Notes under the pieces: model-generated
The model's database searches: none
What the model was told of the DNA's origin: nothing
What the model saw: only the letters and a program-made list of their open reading frames with translations
Source: Terfezia claveryi
Lineage: Eukaryota > Ascomycota > Pezizomycetes > Pezizales > Pezizaceae
DNA length: 64,000 bases
Direction of reading: 5' to 3'
NCBI GenBank assembly: GCA_015179025.1
Contig: WHUX01000075.1
Coordinates: 124,001-188,000, forward strand
Made by a program: the position numbers and the translations under genes
Shown here: positions 49,924 through 61,662 of the stretch, piece after piece
How the letters are laid out: each line of letters opens with the position of its first letter
Position numbering within the stretch: position 1 is the first letter of the stretch

Positions 49924-50649
49924 ATTGAAAGGAGACGTGTATATTAAATTGGTAGATGTGTATACGGTCTTTTCGTGATGGACGATAAGCAAAAGTGAGG
50001 ATAGATACGCACAGTAGCCTAGATACTTGGGGGTGTTTATGGTTTAATATGCCTAATTCTCATAATTTGCAAAGAGCTGACGATTCATCTACATATGCGA
50101 GGAGGATTGATCTATATTTGCGAGGAAGATTCTACACGAACAAAGATATGTCATGTTTGGGCTGTCATGGATGGGAGCTGTTTGTTTAAGCTTAATATTA
50201 GGTTGGGCTTTGATATAAGAACATCGAACAGTATTTACTTTATTTATGGACGCAAAAAGAGGTTGATACTTCATGAGTGACTCCTGTTTGCTTTCACCCG
50301 CATAGTCCATCCACCCACTTAATACGCTTCGGCATAATGCATCTCAGGAGCAAACTTCCATCAGAATCATTGGTTGTCATTGATTCTCAGCTTTCCTCAG
50401 CTTTCCCCAATACCCTTCGTTTGCTCACATACTACTATCCCATTCCTTGTCAGAATGCCTACAAACACCATATTTCCCCCGTAACTTTCTTCTTCCATCA
50501 AACAACCATCTTCTCTGTCAGCTTCCATAGTTCAAAATACCTTACTGTCTATCTTTCCAGTAACACATCCACATTCCATCACATCTTTCAAACACCTAGT
50601 AGCGTTACCCCATTTCTGCCAGTTTCTGCCTTTATATCTACCCGAAAAA
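49924..50649. promoter_or_regulatory. Divergent promoter region between members C and D
   Basis: 726 bp between two start codons on opposite strands, so both promoters lie here. No specific site recognised. The 250 bp before member D is pyrimidine-rich on the plus strand, as is common for fungal transcription starts. Confidence 0.45.
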
Positions 50650-51259
50650 ATGCCATCATGGTCAGACTCTGAACGCAATAAGATGTTTCTTGCAATGATC
50701 GAGTTAATGGCTCCACATGGGTCGAATAATAAACTTCCCTCTTGGACTCTTGTCGCGGAAAGAATGCAAAGCGGGTTCACCGGGGAGGCAGTTAGGTATA
50801 TCTGTTTTTTCTCACCTACTTGCCATGAATCTACCTTTTCATATACCCAACGAGTTATTCCGTCCTTATACCTCACTAGTATAAATTGCAAACTGACAAT
50901 TATCCCTCGACAGACAGCAATTCCAAAAATGCCGAAAAGAGGGCCTGCCCCGAAATATACCTCCACGGAGCTCATCTGGGAAGACTTCCTCTAGCCGTTC
51001 GAGAGCTTCCCGCGGCGGAAAGCGATTCTCCTCAGGTGACTTTGACGATGACGATGACGAGTCGCTGTTATCTGCCAATAAGAGAGTGAAGCTGGAGGCA
51101 AACAAGTTGTTAGCCACTGGGATTCATAGCGCTGGACAACTTGCGAATGCGAACGATGGTGCAAGGCCAGTGAAGATGGAGAATATGGATGGAGAGCAGG
51201 CCATTGGAGCGCATGTGGGTATGGGGATAGGAATGGAGATGGGTGTTGGGAGTAATTAG
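50650..51259 (+). CDS. Small Myb/SANT-like domain protein with acidic and Met/Gly tail (cluster member D)
   Basis: Exons are 50650-50795 and 50914-51259; intron 118 nt, phase 2, within the codon for Arg49. The product is 163 residues. The domain starts at the Met: MPSWSDSERNKMFLAMIELM, then LPSWTLVAERM and the third helix EAVRQQFQKCRKEG. The tail has a Ser/Arg-rich basic segment, an acidic run (DFDDDDDE), KRVKLEANK, VKMEN (two SUMO-acceptor-like sites) and a Met/Gly-rich end. The tryptophan pattern is Myb-like. The intron position differs from every other member. Convergent with member E. Confidence 0.65.
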
Positions 51260-51925
51260 TCATTTGATTCTGGGGCTCTAGTTGCGGAAGAGCTAGCTAA
51301 GGAGCGTTTGACTGACAAGTAGATATGCTCACCTCTGGTGCACTGGTGATGAAAGATGGGGTTTCGAGGAATATTATAATCGGATGAGATGGGCGAGAGC
51401 GGCAACTGCCTAGCCCTTTGTGGGTGCTAGATTGGGTAGTGACGAACGAATATTATTGAATTTTTTTCCCACCTCCAATTCACTGAAACCGATTGGTAAA
51501 ATATATATATGACCGTTACGTGATGGTGGCCCCTTTTGAACTGTTTGTTCTGTAGGGTCTAGAAACTAGTATGACGTCGCAATCATTAATGTAGCGGCGT
51601 ACGTATAGCCATATTGTTCTGTTTTAGGTATGCAACATTCTTCACAAAGATTTCTTCGGCGTCATGCATGGCCTATAAATCTGTATTTTTAAGTAATCAG
51701 GAGTGAGACCGGGTAGGGTGGAGATAAATTAATTATATCCACTACTTGGGATTGGAAGTTCAGGGTAACAGACTACTATTAAGAAATACCAGCACTCGTT
51801 GTGCTAAAGGCCTAATGTTGACTGCATTTTGCAATTAATGTATATAATGTGCATTCAGATACATACATCACATCATATATATGTGTCTAGCTTATATAAA
51901 AAGATGCAACTACTTCACATCCAAT
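51260..51925. other. Convergent intergenic region between members D and E
   Basis: 3' flanks of two convergent genes. AT-rich with a short TA run near 51500. No gene or repeat of note. Confidence 0.5.
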
Positions 51926-52590
51926 TTACTCATCATCATCAGAATCATTAGTTCCATTCACACTTCCATCGCCACCACGCCTCTTCTTAATCCTCTCCGC
52001 AACCGCCCCCGCACTTGCAGTAGTTGTCTGCCACCCTTGTAATCCTACCACTACCATTGGGCTAGACTTACGCTTCCTCGTGGTATTCTGCGGAGTAGCA
52101 ATCGGGGTAATAATCTCAACATAAAGCTCTCTATCCTCCTTTTCATTCTTGTTACTTTCTTCAGCCTTGATTTCAACCTCCTCCTTAATTTCCACCCCCG
52201 TTAAGCTTCCTCTTTCCCCACCATCATCTTCGTCAAGATTGACTTGCCATTTCTCCTTCCCTGGTTTACTCCCCCCTTTTCCCTTTTTCACCTTCTTGCC
52301 CAGGGATCCACCATCGATACCACGAACCCCAGGTTCACTCTTGACAGCGATGCTGTTCCGGAGGAAACGGATGCGATCTTTGATGGCACGAGAGGTGGGA
52401 ACTTCACTGTCGGGAGGACGAGGCCAGGCGGACCGGATTTTCTCGGCGTTGGTTACAGTTGGAGTGGGTTGTGCTTCGATAAACTGGATTAGAAGCTGTG
52501 AGAGATGGAGGAAGGAAGGTTAGTGGTGATAAGTAAAAAGAAAGCGTATGGGGGACTCACGAGGAGATCCTTATCAGGAGTCCACTTCAT
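51926..52590 (-). CDS. Small Myb/SANT-like domain protein (cluster member E)
   Basis: Exons are 52561-52590 (10 codons) and 51926-52495; intron 65 nt, phase 0, with GTGAGT, a CACTAACC branch and a CACAG acceptor. The product is 199 residues. The domain opens the protein: MKWTPDKDLL|LLIQFIEAQ (bar marks the intron), then NAEKIRSAWP and TSRAIKDRIRFLRN as helices 2 and 3. The tail is basic (KKVKKGKGG), then acidic with VKSE, IKEE and IKAE SUMO-acceptor-like sites, a second basic patch (RIKKRRGG) and a DSDDDE end. The helix-1 intron matches that of member G in position and phase. Confidence 0.68.
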
Positions 52591-54198
52591 TTTGTTTAGC
52601 AGGACAGTGAAATGATTTGTGACGATATGGCTGAAGAACCGAGTGAAATATTGTGGATTACCGTGGGAGTTTTTGATATGCTCGTCAAAGCTTGCAGTAG
52701 ATATATATATAGGTATTGAGGCAAAAGAGGAGAAGAGTACTCTCTTTTGATATCTGTTGGGTATGAGGATATATTGAAGGAGTATATAACAGGTAGATAG
52801 AGGTTCTTGGATTCGTTCCCACTTCGAAAGACACGAAGCAGGTACGTTGAGGGGATTAAACATCCCGAATTGTTGACTCAGGAATAAAGTATGATTGTTT
52901 TTCTCGTTACTTCGCTCAATGCTTTTTGTAGGGGTCTGAGACAAGAAGAACACAGGAAGATGCTTGGACGGGTTTGTCAGGAATATGAACATGAATCTGA
53001 TGATCAGAGCTAGGGGCTTCCACCATGATCAGGGTAAACAGTAACCCACATTTACAGATGCAGTTTCCACAGCATTCCAATAGGCCCAAATACTTCAAGT
53101 TTGCCACCATACTCTACCTTATTTGTATCAAAGCTTCGATCTGTTCAATAAGCCATGTCTTGATTCTCGGTTCTTCTTCATTCCCGTACGCCGTCTACGT
53201 TCACATCCTCCTGTCGATACATCATCTACCTAGTTTCTGGTCCATTTGGTCCCATCTTTCATTTGCATGCTCGTACTACGTTTGCTCATTCGACATCAAT
53301 ATATGCAGTCCAGGTTCCAGAAGCAGCTTAAAAGGCAAGTTACATGTTGAGCAACTGGGTTCTGATTCCTCCCAAGTTTGCTGTCTCAATTGCAACATCG
53401 TTATCATGAGTACTAGTATCTAAATGTGGCAGTTTGAAGATCGAGAGCACAGGCATATTAAACAGGGTTTAAGAATTAACACAAAACTCCAGGACATTTA
53501 CCGGTGTTAGCAGAGCCGTTGAGACAAGCATATGCATCACTATCCCTATGAGAGCATGGTGGTCCATGACTACTGTTTTAGGATGTCCACGGAAATCAGG
53601 TAAGTTAGTTGGCTATGATCGAGACTAAGTTGGCTAGCGCTGGTAACCTTCCAGAAGCGGTAATTTCAACGTCAGCACTTGCTCTTCAAAGACCACAGCC
53701 TAAGTACCGTACTTACGTGCTAATTGAAACAAGGGCCAATTGAGCAAACTAGATACTTTTGCAAACACAGCTTGGGACGTACCTACTATACATCCTAGTA
53801 AGTATCAGAAGAGATTGATTTGATGAATTGCTGGCGCGGTCAAGAAAGAGCAATCAATAGTAAATCTCGAGAGTTTCCATATCGCAAATCAAAGAAGATG
53901 GTGGAGCAACCTAAAAGAGTATGGAGCATGCGTGTCGTATCGTGAACTTATTCCGTACTGCGTTCTTTGTCAAGAATGGGCTCTCACGAATTATGAGAAT
54001 ACCCATGTAATCAATATATAAAGCAGCTCAAAGTAGTCTCCATGCATGTCATTAATTCCTACTGTTCCACCTGCCCAAACATAGAGTTACATTTTTATTG
54101 ACGTCCAGTACTCCTGTGCTGTTCTTGTTACCTCATATATCCCTTTCAGCTACTGCAATAGTCAGTACAGCCAGATTTCACAAATCCGCCTCACCACA
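52591..54198. promoter_or_regulatory. Divergent region between members E and F
   Basis: 1.6 kb between start codons on opposite strands. It holds both promoters. I looked for another copy of the small domain and found none. The plus-strand frame at 53025-53423 has no family resemblance. Confidence 0.45.
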
Positions 54199-54546
54199 AT
54201 GCGCTGGGACCATCAAGCGGATAACGAGATTTTATGTATCCTGCTACGGCTCCTCCAGGAGCAGGGCATAGCCATCCCGTATGCAGATATTGCTGCGCAA
54301 TTCGGGCACGGAATAACGTTGGCTTCACTCAAGCATCGCATCCAGAGAATCCAGAGGAGCAAATATACAAACAAGGCCGAAGAAATCCAGGGAGAAGTGG
54401 GAGGCGTAGAAGGGATAAGCTCGCCCCATGATACACCAGCGAAGCCACCGACCAAGAGAGTCAAGAGGGTCGAGAAGGCCAAGATGGCCAAGAAGCCACA
54501 GGTTGAGAAAGCCGTCGGGCATCAAGTGGAAAAATCTAGCGGATAA
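54199..54546 (+). CDS. Small Myb/SANT-like domain protein, intronless (cluster member F)
   Basis: A single exon codes for 115 residues. MRWDHQADNEILCILLRLLQ gives helix 1, IPYADIAAQFG helix 2 and TLASLKHRIQRIQRSK helix 3. The tail is basic and Pro/Lys-rich (KPPTKRVKRVEKAKMAKK), fitting nuclear DNA binding. Unlike most members it has no intron and no SUMO-acceptor-like site. It is the first of three members on the same strand (F, G, H). Confidence 0.65.
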   Translation: MRWDHQADNEILCILLRLLQEQGIAIPYADIAAQFGHGITLASLKHRIQRIQRSKYTNKAEEIQGEVGGVEGISSPHDTPAKPPTKRVKRVEKAKMAKKPQVEKAVGHQVEKSSG

Positions 54547-55123
54547 GATTGCCCCAACAAAGAGGGAGGAGTGTTTGGTGTTAGTACTGCGATATGAGTT
54601 GGAGAGTCAATTGCAGAAGATTATGTAGATTCATATGTGGAGGTTACTTGGTTACTATGTGTAAAAACGAGTGCAGAAGGGGGTATATATTTATAGGGAA
54701 TATGTAAGGGTGTGAGGTTTCTATTTGAAGGAATTTTGAATCCATTGCATCACATAACTCCGGACTGTCATTCACCTGCTTCACCGTACCGATAGATGTT
54801 CCTCATGCGCAAGAGTACGGTAGTAGGTGTAAATTCTGAATCAATGGCCCATGCACGGCCCCGTCAATATGTTATGGATTTCCCATCAATTGCATATCCC
54901 ATTTCATCAAGTTTGCCCTGACTGCAAAACGGGCCGCTGCCTTAATTACGGGCAAACCTGATATATCCCAGCAGTTCTGAGAAGGGATTTAAAAGCACAA
55001 ATGCCTGACATTCTTCCATAAGCATCTCTCCAATCCTCTTCACTTGCGAAGCATCCCTTTTACTATCATCGAAAGCACTTGATTTCAGCCGCCCAGTAAA
55101 CCTGAGTACTTCCTGATAAAATC
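54547..55123. other. Intergenic region between members F and G
   Basis: 577 bp, AT-rich, no coding content recognised. It presumably holds the F terminator and the G promoter. Confidence 0.45.
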
Positions 55124-55661
55124 ATGCCGAAAGTTGTAAGTTTTTCCTCCCAATATCTAATGTTGCTATAATGGAACCATAGATTAACAAACAAACTAAC
55201 TTTAGGTTTGGTCTGCGGATAATGATCGAAAAGTCAGCATATCCGCATTCAATTGCCATGAATGTTACCGTGAACGTTGGGCTGACTAGAAGCAAGCTGC
55301 TAATCCGGCTGATTGACCGTTCTGCAAAATCTTACGATTCCATATCGTTATCCAAACTATTTCCAGGTGAATCCTCAACCTTTCAAGTGCGTTCGATAGA
55401 ACTACTTTGTTCCGTTCGCTCAAATATCCCTAGCTAACTTAAAGAGAAGGCGCTACACCGAAAGCAATTGAAGAGCGCATAGCCAAACTCAAACGGGAAG
55501 CAAAGGCTCTAGATGGGCCTGGAAAATCTGTCAAAACTCCTCCAGCCGCACCAATGGGCAAGAAAAGAAGGAAATCTACCAAGGGTATGGGTATGGGAGA
55601 CGAAGATGACGAAGAAGAAGAATACGGTGAAAATAAGAAGAAAGTCAAGTTGGAATGCTAG
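55124..55661 (+). CDS. Small Myb/SANT-like domain protein, four exons (cluster member G)
   Basis: Exons are 55124-55135 (12 nt), 55206-55232 (27 nt), 55297-55366 and 55447-55661, giving 107 residues. Introns are 70, 64 and 80 nt with consistent phases (0, 0, 1). The spliced N-terminus reads MPKVVWSADNDRK|LLIRLID (helix 1), then SISLSKLFPEGATPKAIEER into a basic third helix. The tail has KKRRKSTKG, an acidic run (DEDDEEEEYGE) and a terminal VKLEC. No raw frame shows the protein intact. The second intron falls at the same helix-1 point as in member E. Exon choice rests on splice signals and on similarity to the other members, so the first two short exons are the least certain. Confidence 0.6.
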
Positions 55662-55990
55662 TTGTTTCTTATGCATGAATGTCTGATTGAGTGAGGTGGC
55701 TAAATTGAAATTGTTTGTTATGGCTGTCTGTATTCAGGGTCACGCTCACCACTCATAGAGCCTCCCAGATTTCTGTCTCGAAATGTAATAATAGCCCTGA
55801 AAACGCGGATCTTACAGTACTTATATGTGAAATCGAATTCTCCTAATCACCCAATTGCACCGGGTCCAGTCACACTCATAAACTGACTTCCTAGCCACCC
55901 ATCGGGCCAGATATCGAATACCGCAATAGTGGGGTATGTATATGGCCCAAAGTATTGAACCTAGGTTGTTCTAACTACTCTCAGATAACC
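55662..55990. other. Intergenic region between members G and H
   Basis: 329 bp, no coding content. It holds the G terminator and the H promoter. Confidence 0.45.
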
Positions 55991-56410
55991 ATGAAGTGGG
56001 ATGCCAGCACCGACCGTGTGTTACTCCTAGCAATCTTGGAGAGCCACAACATCACGGTCGATTATGAATCCGTTGCTCGCAACATTGGCAACGGATGTTC
56101 CGCGAGGGCCGTCTATACGCAGTTACTTAAGCTTCGAAAGATGGCAACAGAAAACCGGTCGAACCTAACTAAGAAAACATCCAGGAAGGGTGGAAAAGGA
56201 AAAGTAAGCTTTGGTGATGACGACGAGGACGTCAAAAACTTCAAACCTCGACCTTTCCTGCAGCGGAAGGTGAAAACTGAACAAGGGGAACATAAGATTA
56301 AGCACGAAACAGAGGTGGCAACCGTAATCAAAAGGGAAGGAAAGGAAGCTCAGTTCAGCGATGTTATTATCATTGATGATGACGAAGATGATGGTGAAGA
56401 TGATGAATAG
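55991..56410 (+). CDS. Small Myb/SANT-like domain protein with SUMO-acceptor sites and a SIM-like tail (cluster member H)
   Basis: A single exon codes for 139 residues from the ATG at 55991. MKWDASTDRVLLLAILESHN is helix 1, VDYESVARNIG helix 2 and SARAVYTQLLKLRKMA helix 3. A basic, Lys-rich middle is followed by three hydrophobic-K-x-E sites (VKTE, IKHE, IKRE). The C-terminus is DVIIIDDDEDDGEDDE: a hydrophobic V-I-I-I core followed by acidic residues, the standard form of a SUMO-interaction motif. Both acceptor-type and binding-type motifs in one small DNA-binding-like protein are unusual. Confidence 0.68.
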   Translation: MKWDASTDRVLLLAILESHNITVDYESVARNIGNGCSARAVYTQLLKLRKMATENRSNLTKKTSRKGGKGKVSFGDDDEDVKNFKPRPFLQRKVKTEQGEHKIKHETEVATVIKREGKEAQFSDVIIIDDDEDDGEDDE

Positions 56411-57521
56411 GCGTCCTTGCTGGCAATAGTATCTGTGCTGGGTTACTGATGTAGACTGTGTTTGAGGGGCATGCATGTTTTATATATTTCCTTCTGGTTT
56501 CTTGGACTACTTATTGCCCATTATGTCTGAAAAATACCAGCTGTATACCTAGGTAGTTGTATACATCTAACAAAGACTGGTTATAACTATAGCCGGGATA
56601 GCAATGTCTACCGAGATCTTATACCCAGATTGGCCTATTAGCATACTCAAGAGCCATAGAGAGGATAGCATAGTACTTGAACGACTGACAACTTGTTGGG
56701 TTTGTGACAAGAGATGGAAGTCTATTGAAAAGACGGGGTGAATTTAAGGCTTAATTGAGCCTTTAATAGGTTCACTATTTCCTAATCTGACAATATCTTT
56801 CGGCCATATATGTACGGTAGCCGAAGTTTGCCAACAGGCTTGACTGTATTCTCGGATATAGACTGCACTTGGGGCATGACTCATGATACTCAGTGATTCA
56901 ATTGGAGTAGGTTCTACATGCATCTATTTAACATCCTTACACTTCAAAACTGTCCCTTCTAACCATGCAATTCGCCTAAATCAGTATATGTCTAGTGGTG
57001 GGTTGTGGTCAATGGAAAAATTCCAGAAGTGGCCAAAAGCGAGAAACAAGAGTAGAAAGGGTACGCATGAAGAAAGAAACGTGATTATGCAATGCAGCCT
57101 GTCTTGTTCGAATTGCCGTTGTCTGGCAGCGCTCACAGATCCGCGCATGAATGTACATAATATCGAAAGGTAACAGGTACCTGAATTCAAATATTGAAAT
57201 TGGGCCAAGGATCATGCCGAGCACGACGAACTCCGTAAACCACGGTCAAGGCCAAGCCCATCCCAAGCCAAAACCAGCTGTAGACTAGCGCTCCCCCCAC
57301 ATGACCCCCTGGCTAAGAAAAACAACACAACCGCTATCCATTCGCTGTCGTTCTACCCAACCAACCTAACCTGCAACTGTTGCTCCCCTATCCTTTTTTC
57401 TCAGTCCGTCTCCCTTTTCTCCTCCTCCTCGATTCCTCTCCTAACACCCTCGAAACTACTAACAGCATCTCCTTCTTCACGACCCTGATTTACCAATAAT
57501 CAATATACCCTTTAATTCAAT
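56411..57521. other. Intergenic region before alpha-tubulin
   Basis: No gene seen. The last 200 bp on the plus strand is a C/T-rich tract (about 57380-57450, TCTCCTCCTCCTCGATTCC) typical of strong fungal promoters, directly upstream of the tubulin start. Confidence 0.5.
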
Positions 57522-59502
57522 ATGAGAGAAGTCATCAGTTTGAACGGTACACCCCGCAAAAGATTTTCCCCGCTATGGCGATACACTAGCTAACGAGTTA
57601 TCATCACAACACAGTTGGACAGGCTGGTGTCCAGATTGCCAATTCATGCTGGGAGGTTTGTACCAACACTCCATACATTCCGACTGAATTTCACTAAACT
57701 AGGTCCCATAGCTTTACTGCCTTGAACACGGTATTCAGGTTAGAAACATCGCTTCAATCCCCAATATAACGACGTAACAGCAGACCTGACATTCGCCACC
57801 TTGAACATAGCCCGATGGATACTTGACCGAGGAGCGTCAAAAGGGTCCTCAGGATCAGGGATTCAGCACCTTTTTCTCTGAGACTGGTTAGTAGCATTAT
57901 CCCTATCTTTTCCCTCGCTATCGTTTGATTTCTGAGGTGGCCTACCCTGGATGTTCGGGGACCAACCACAACGCGTACCATGCCTTAGAAAAAACAAAAA
58001 CACTTTTTTTAAAATCAATTTGCTTACTCTATCACTTCCTTCAACTACAGGCCAGGGAAAATATGTCCCCCGCACAATCTACGTCGACTTGGAGCCAAAT
58101 GTGGTCGATGAAGTCCGAACCGGTACTTACAGGCAACTGTTCCACCCTGAGTGGATGATTACTGGGAAGGAGGACGCTTCAAACAACTGTACGTCCTTTC
58201 TGAGTTTGATGGCAATGTTGATACTAACTCGGACTTTAGATGCTCGTGGTCACTACACCGTCGGAAAAGAATTGATTGATCAGGTGTTGGACAAGATCCG
58301 CCGTGTCGCAGGTAAGTGAAAAAAAAAAAAACCTTTGGGATTGGAAGTTATATCTAACATCAAGTGTAGACAACTGCTCTGGGCTTCAGGGCTTCCTTGT
58401 CTTCCACTCCTTTGGTGGTGGTACTGGATCTGGTTTTGGTGCCCTTCTTATGGAACGTCTCTCCGTTGATTACGGAAAGAAGTGCAAGCTGGAGTTCTCT
58501 GTCTATCCGGCTCCTCAGGTTTCCACCTCTGTTGTTGAGCCATACAACTCCATCTTGACCACTCACACCACTTTGGAGCAAAGCGACTGCTCTTTCATGG
58601 TTGATAACGAAGCCATCTACGATATTTGCCGCAGGAGCTTAGATATTGAGAGGCCAAACTTTGAGAATTTGAACAGATTGATTGCTCAAGGTATGGTGAT
58701 AGTAATTATGGGTTTGCGGGGATCATTACTGACAGTTTATAGTCGTTTCCTCTATTACTGCCTCTCTCCGATTTGACGGTTCCCTCAACGTTGACCTAAA
58801 CGAGTTCCAGACCAACCTTGTGCCATACCCAAGGATTCACTTCCCCTTGGTTTCTTATGCTCCTGTCATCTCTGCCTCCAGGGCCTCCCACGAAGCCAAC
58901 TCGGTTCAGGAGATCTCCAACTCTTGCTTCGAGCCCCACAACCAGATGGTCAAGTGCGACCCCCGAAATGGAAAGTACATGGCCACCTGCCTGCTCTACA
59001 GAGGTGATGTCGTCACCAAGGAAGTACATGCTGCTGTCGCCTCTCTCAAGACCAAGAAGACCATTCAATTCGTCGACTGGTGCCCGACTGGTTTCAAGAT
59101 TGGTATCTGCTTCCAGCCACCACAGTTGGTTCCTAACGGTGATTTGGCTAAGGTTAACCGTGCTGTGTATGTATACCTTTTAATCGGAAGCTCATGATAT
59201 TGGTAACTAATAGTACTTTAGCTGCATGCTTTCCAACACTACTGCTATCGCCGAGGCCTGGAACGCACTCAGCCACAAGTTCGATCTCATGTACTCCAAG
59301 CGTGCGTTTGTCCATTGGTATGTCGGTGAGGGTATGGAGGAGGGTGAATTCTCAGAGGCTCGAGAGGATTTGGCCGCTCTTGGTAAGCTTATATATTCCA
59401 TTTACTTTCTTTTACCATTACTAATCTTCCATTACAGAACGGGATTATGAGGAAGTTGCTTCTGACTCACCAGGCGATGATGCTGAGGAGGCCGAGTACT
59501 AG
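57522..59502 (+). CDS. Alpha-tubulin, ten exons
   Basis: Structural subunit of microtubules. Exons are 57522-57546, 57615-57655, 57712-57738, 57811-57886, 58051-58188, 58240-58311, 58370-58690, 58743-59166, 59222-59382 and 59438-59502. All nine junctions keep frame and give 449 residues, the normal length. It starts [20 protein letters not shown]; the GTP-binding signature [16 protein letters not shown] is present, and the protein ends in EEAEY with the C-terminal tyrosine typical of alpha-tubulin. The 5' end is intron-dense, with exons of 25, 41 and 27 nt. Third-codon positions favour C, as in abundant proteins. Whether this is the main or a second alpha isotype cannot be told from one window. 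Confidence 0.96.
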
Positions 59503-60091
59503 ATAATGATTCGGTGTGTGATGTTTGATTTTGTAGGAATGGGTAGTTTGGGGAGGTATTACTTTTTGAATCTGCATATAATTGGCTTTGTCTGACAGTT
59601 TCTGCTATCAATGACCCCTTTCTCCAGAGCACGCAGAAATTAAATGGTTCAAACTGCACCCTTGTCCACGGATTTCCTTGATTTTCTTTCTTCTTTTACT
59701 TATCCCACAAGCTTTATCTACCACGTACTACCTACCACTTTTTAGTTGATTTATCTTTTTTTCCTTTAGAAATGAAAAAATTCCATGGGTTGTAATAATG
59801 TTTTGTGGTAGTAGCTTGTAAAGTATGTGTATCGAGTGCAATTGCAAGTACCGGAGAATGCCGGGGATATGGGGTGTAGAGCCGTGTTGAAACATACTAT
59901 TGCTATTGCTCTCTTCTCCGGACCGATTGATTTATTCCTTTTGAGGTTCCATCGTATTACGTGTAAAGTGCTTCCGTCGCGTCGGTGACATCGCGTCATC
60001 GCATTCCCATGTTGCCAAGCCCAGGTTCCAAGGTTACCCATCCGCAGAGGTTATACTTCTCTACTTGATCATTAGATACCAGGTACCGACA
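59503..60091. other. Intergenic region between alpha-tubulin and the proline-rich gene
   Basis: 589 bp: tubulin 3' UTR and the next promoter. Nothing further recognised. Confidence 0.5.
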
Positions 60092-61662
60092 ATGCAGGGT
60101 CCTGCAGGCCAGAAGCTTCCTGAGAAGCGAAAGGTAGGTGTATAGTTGACAATATACATCTAGCAGCGGAAAATTGCTGATCTTCGTCTCATGAGCAGCT
60201 ACAATTTCAAGAGGATATGCTGATGGACTTTCCTGAGTGCGTCGCGCACCTCCATATCATGATTTCCAGCTTCTGACCTTGCTCTGGCTATAGCGTCGGC
60301 TCCCTACAAACGAGCTTCCAATCTACGGAGGAGAAACATCTCCAATGGCTTCACAACCTGGAAGAGAAGCACAAGATCCAACAAATGAGGTTGAGAAATC
60401 GACATATCACAGAATATGAAGAAACAAAGCTTTCGATTGACCCAGAGATGGTATTGCCACATTACTCGACCACGGCGCCGAAGGAACAAATTCATGAGGC
60501 CTCATTGCCGGTTCTTTCGAGTCAGGCTGCAAAGGATGCGTTGAACAGGGAAAAGAGAGAATTCAGACATGTTCTTGTTAGTATGGAGCAGTTGGAAGAT
60601 CAAGGAAAAGAAGAAAAGATTCGAAAGAGCGGGTACTCTAGTGTGGAATTTGCAGCTGAGGTGGGGAGGATGGGGGTCAATCTGAGGAAGACGATGGTGG
60701 ACGAGAAGATTGAGATGAGGATGTTTCAGGCGTTGGAAAAGGAGATGGTCCTGAATTTTTTGTTGAAGTCGGATCCGGAAAAGTATGGGAAAGGAAGGAC
60801 TAGAAGGCAAAGTAGTGCCGGCAATGGAGGATCCTCTGGGGGCCCAAGTGTCATAGCAATGTCATCCAGACCCATGCACCATCCAGCGAAGCAGGGACTT
60901 GCGCAAGCGAATGCTGAGATTGGGGGAGCAGGTTTGGCAGATATGTTTGACAAAAGTAAGCCCAGGCAGCCGCTTAACATCAAAATACCACCCCTTCCTG
61001 GACCACGTCCTCCAGGGCCGGCATCCCGTACAGCGACCCCAATGACTGCCGTGTCAACAGCGACAATAGCAGGGGATGGATATCCTCCCGGATTACCTTC
61101 GGCTGGGCTTATGAGGGATCCGAGACTCGCCTCGAAACCCGCAGAACTTCCGAAGGACCCTCGACTGTCTTCAAACAATCCCCCATTATATAGAAATCTG
61201 GGGGGAGGCGGTGATGAAGGAATCGGGGCAGAGGGTACTACTGGGATAAATGCCACTGCTACTTCTAACCCACCGATTAATACCTCCGGTAAACCTCCTA
61301 TCCCGTCTACTATTTCATCTTCTTCTCCTTCATACCATGGGCTTCCTCCAAAGCGACCTCCAACTGTACCATCTCTTGTCTCTCATTCCGTATTGCCACC
61401 AGAACCGATGCCTCCGCCACCTCTGCCAGTTGGGGTTGCCCCCGTGACCTCTATTCCCATAGCTGATGTAGAATCCTCAACTAAGCACGTGGCGCCCTTG
61501 GTATCAGAATTGTCTTCCTCCACTCCAGCGTCCCCCTTTCCACACCTTTTTCAGAAAGAGAGATTAAAAAGCTATTATTATGATCTATTCTATATTCTAT
61601 CTATTTCCTTGAGTCTGATATTGCTTGTTTGCTTTGCTGACCACCCATGCCCTTGCACGTGA
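60092..61662 (+). CDS. Unrecognised coiled-coil and proline-rich protein, three exons, 3' end uncertain
   Basis: Exons are 60092-60133, 60199-60236 and 60294-61662 (introns 65 and 57 nt), giving 482 residues. I do not recognise the family. Residues 1-200 are charged and helical (EEKHLQWLHNLEEKHKIQQ, NREKREFRHVLVSMEQLEDQ), and the rest is Pro/Ser/Gly-rich and disordered. The last 30 residues turn hydrophobic (LFYILSISLSLILLVCF), which looks like read-through of an intron rather than a true C-terminus. A candidate downstream exon after an ACAG acceptor at 61706-61709 would read SGSKLEYNERIGELES in phase 1, but I could not fix its donor. The N-terminal junctions are sound; function is unknown. 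Confidence 0.55.
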
